A stretch of 6,277 nt of DNA from Zetaproteobacteria bacterium (lineage in GTDB: Bacteria; Pseudomonadota; Zetaproteobacteria; Mariprofundales; Mariprofundaceae), in the NCBI GenBank assembly GCA_021545625.1, contig JAJRVH010000072.1:1-6277 (forward strand). The letters are read 5' to 3'. Positions 5,104 to 6,277 of this stretch are shown in pieces. Both the position numbers and the translations under genes were made by a program. Below the pieces are notes generated by a model that saw nothing but the letters and a program-made list of their open reading frames with translations, made no database searches and had not been told where the DNA came from. The first letter of the stretch is position 1; the number at the start of each line of letters is the position of its first letter.

Positions 5104-6277
5104 GTTGTTTCGCTCCATATCGATTCAGGGCCGTAAGCCAAGTGCTTACGGCCTTTTTTCTGCATGCCCGGATCGTTTCGCGGCCATTCTTGAGGATCCG
5201 TCCGGAGCCGGTCGGCAGTTTCTGGTCTCCTCCGAGGGAAGCCGGCATTCACTAAGCGAACTTGCCCACCATGATCGCGGCTATTTCAGCGAACTCAGGC
5301 GCCGGCTTGCCGGTCGCCGGGACTCGCCGGCCATCCGCTGCCTGTTGTACGCATCCTACGAGACGGCCTGTCTGATTGAACATCTGCCCGAGCCGACGGA
5401 ACAGCCTCCGGCCACGGTTTGCCAGGCATTCTTTCCGGCCTGGTCGTTGTGCTTTGACGATGAGCGGGTGCATGTGGCAGCTGCATCCGAAGCGCATCTC
5501 CGGCAGGCGCTTCGGGTGCTGGAAATGCGCGAAGGCAGCCGTGAACATTGCGGTCGGGATATCAATGTATCACTTCAGGATATGGTTGTAACCGATGGAG
5601 AAACATATAAAAAAAATATTTCAAGGGTTCGGGAGTATATCGCGGCCGGCGATGTCTTTCAGGCCAATATCGCGCGCTTCTGGAAGATGCCGTTTGCCGG
5701 GGCACAGCTGCCGGCATTGTACAAACGGCTGCGGCATGTGAATCCGGCGCCGTTCTCCTGCATGGCCCGTATCGCATCGGAGCGGGGAGCCATGCATATC
5801 CTGTCCGCGTCGCCCGAGCGGCTGTTCCGCATCACGCCGGAGGGCACGGTCGATACCCGGCCGATTGCCGGTACGCGGCGGCGCGGGCAGGGGGGCGCGG
5901 ATGAGGCGTTGGGCGCCGAGCTGCTGTTATCGGAAAAGGAGCGCGCCGAACATATCATGCTGGTGGACCTGGAGCGCAACGACCTCGGTCGCGTCTGTCG
6001 CGCCGGCACGGTCGAGGTGGATGAGCGCATGGTCATCGAGCGTTATGCGACGGTGCAGCATATTGTCTCGAACGTTCGCGGCGAACTGGCCAACGGCATG
6101 GATTTCGTCGATGTGTTCCGTGCCATGTTTCCGGGCGGCACGATCACCGGCTGTCCGAAGATTCGCTGCATGGAGATTATTCACGAACTCGAACGGCGGC
6201 CGCGCGGCCCCTATACCGGCGGCATCGGTTATGTGGCATGGAATGGCGCGGCGGACATGAACATCCTGATCCGAACC
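5102..6277 (+). CDS. pabB: Aminodeoxychorismate synthase component I (PabB-like), 3' end outside window
   Basis: The product should convert chorismate and ammonia (from a PabA glutaminase) to 4-amino-4-deoxychorismate for folate synthesis. The frame gives 392 residues and is open at the right edge. A divergent N-terminal domain (about 22-130, with DRFAAILEDP and YASYE at 83-87) precedes the chorismate-binding domain from about 165: GDVFQANIARF, NPAPFSCM at 214-221, SPER with Glu239, PIAGT at 254-258, ERNDLGR at 291-297, His320 in VQHIVS, FPGGTITGCPK at 343-353 and NILIRT at the edge. NPAPFS and FPGGTITG favour PabB over TrpE (anthranilate synthase), but PIAGT has the alanine typical of TrpE where E. 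coli PabB has Lys274. The start is uncertain: GTG 5102, with AGGA at 5089-5092, is preferred; TTG 5105 is the alternative. After the terminator the first usual start codon is TTG 5345, which would remove conserved sequence. Confidence 0.83.
   Translation, partial: MLFRSISIQGRKPSAYGLFSACPDRFAAILEDPSGAGRQFLVSSEGSRHSLSELAHHDRGYFSELRRRLAGRRDSPAIRCLLYASYETACLIEHLPEPTEQPPATVCQAFFPAWSLCFDDERVHVAAASEAHLRQALRVLEMREGSREHCGRDINVSLQDMVVTDGETYKKNISRVREYIAAGDVFQANIARFWKMPFAGAQLPALYKRLRHVNPAPFSCMARIASERGAMHILSASPERLFRITPEGTVDTRPIAGTRRRGQGGADEALGAELLLSEKERAEHIMLVDLERNDLGRVCRAGTVEVDERMVIERYATVQHIVSNVRGELANGMDFVDVFRAMFPGGTITGCPKIRCMEIIHELERRPRGPYTGGIGYVAWNGAADMNILIRT
5129..5159 (+). terminator. Strong intrinsic terminator after fabF
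   Basis: A perfect 10-bp stem, GGCCGTAAGC at 5129-5138 with GCTTACGGCC at 5144-5153, closes a 5-base loop (CAAGT) and is followed directly by six T at 5154-5159. This is a textbook Rho-independent terminator 53 bases after the fabF stop, which would end the fab operon transcript. It lies within the apparent 5' coding region of pabB (codons 10-20 if GTG 5102 is the start), so some readthrough or ribosome-controlled antitermination would be needed for pabB expression from the fab promoters. Confidence 0.9.

Noticed and set aside
5345..5347. TTG 5345 as the pabB start, which would put the terminator outside the gene
   Set aside because: It would delete the conserved-looking DRFAAILEDP region and most of the N-terminal domain, and no ribosome binding site precedes it.
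5586..5611. TTGTAA...TATAAA as a promoter inside pabB
   Set aside because: The spacer is only 14 bases, and the AT-rich stretch is explained by coding for a conserved part of the protein.
5865..6260. Open frame of 131 codons overlapping pabB on the + strand
   Set aside because: It is out of frame with the clear chorismate-binding domain (SPER, PIAGT, ERNDLGR, FPGGTITG) encoded in the same bases, and its translation is arginine- and serine-rich without family motifs.

Overview
The window is a stretch of a GC-rich bacterial chromosome carrying the core type II fatty-acid synthesis operon, all on the + strand: plsX (3' part) - fabH - fabD - fabG - acpP - fabF, followed by the 5' part of a chorismate-utilising gene of the pabB type that runs off the right edge. 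This gene order is classic for Pseudomonadota. The proteins mix features: FabH and part of FabF read like alphaproteobacterial versions, while the operon order, the STKSMTGH motif of FabF and the fabF-para-aminobenzoate gene neighbourhood resemble gamma/betaproteobacteria. That mixture would fit a deep-branching proteobacterial lineage such as Zetaproteobacteria or Acidithiobacillia, but this is inference only.

Layout. 2-694 is the C-terminal two thirds of PlsX, whose stop overlaps the fabH start (ATGA). fabH (691-1695) is followed after 23 bases by fabD (1719-2666, GTG start). fabD overlaps fabG (2663-3412) by ATGA. A 170-base gap, the only sizeable one, holds a probable promoter for acpP (3583-3822). 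fabF (3828-5075) follows acpP by 5 bases without a good ribosome binding site of its own. A very strong intrinsic terminator lies at 5129-5159. The last reading frame (5102-6277, open at the right edge) has its only plausible start upstream of that terminator, so the terminator hairpin appears to sit inside the first 20 codons of pabB.

How the genes work together. PlsX links acyl-ACP to phospholipid synthesis. FabD loads malonyl groups on ACP, FabH starts chains from acetyl-CoA and malonyl-ACP, FabF elongates them, FabG reduces the 3-keto intermediates, and AcpP carries all of them on its phosphopantetheine arm. PabB would make 4-amino-4-deoxychorismate for folate. It is functionally separate, but its presence downstream of fabF parallels the fabF-pabC arrangement of enterobacteria.

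I see no mobile element, CRISPR array, tRNA or rRNA, and no undescribed multi-gene system. The most interesting signals are the overlap of a terminator and a start-codon hairpin with the beginning of pabB, and the TrpE-like PIAGT motif in this otherwise PabB-like protein.
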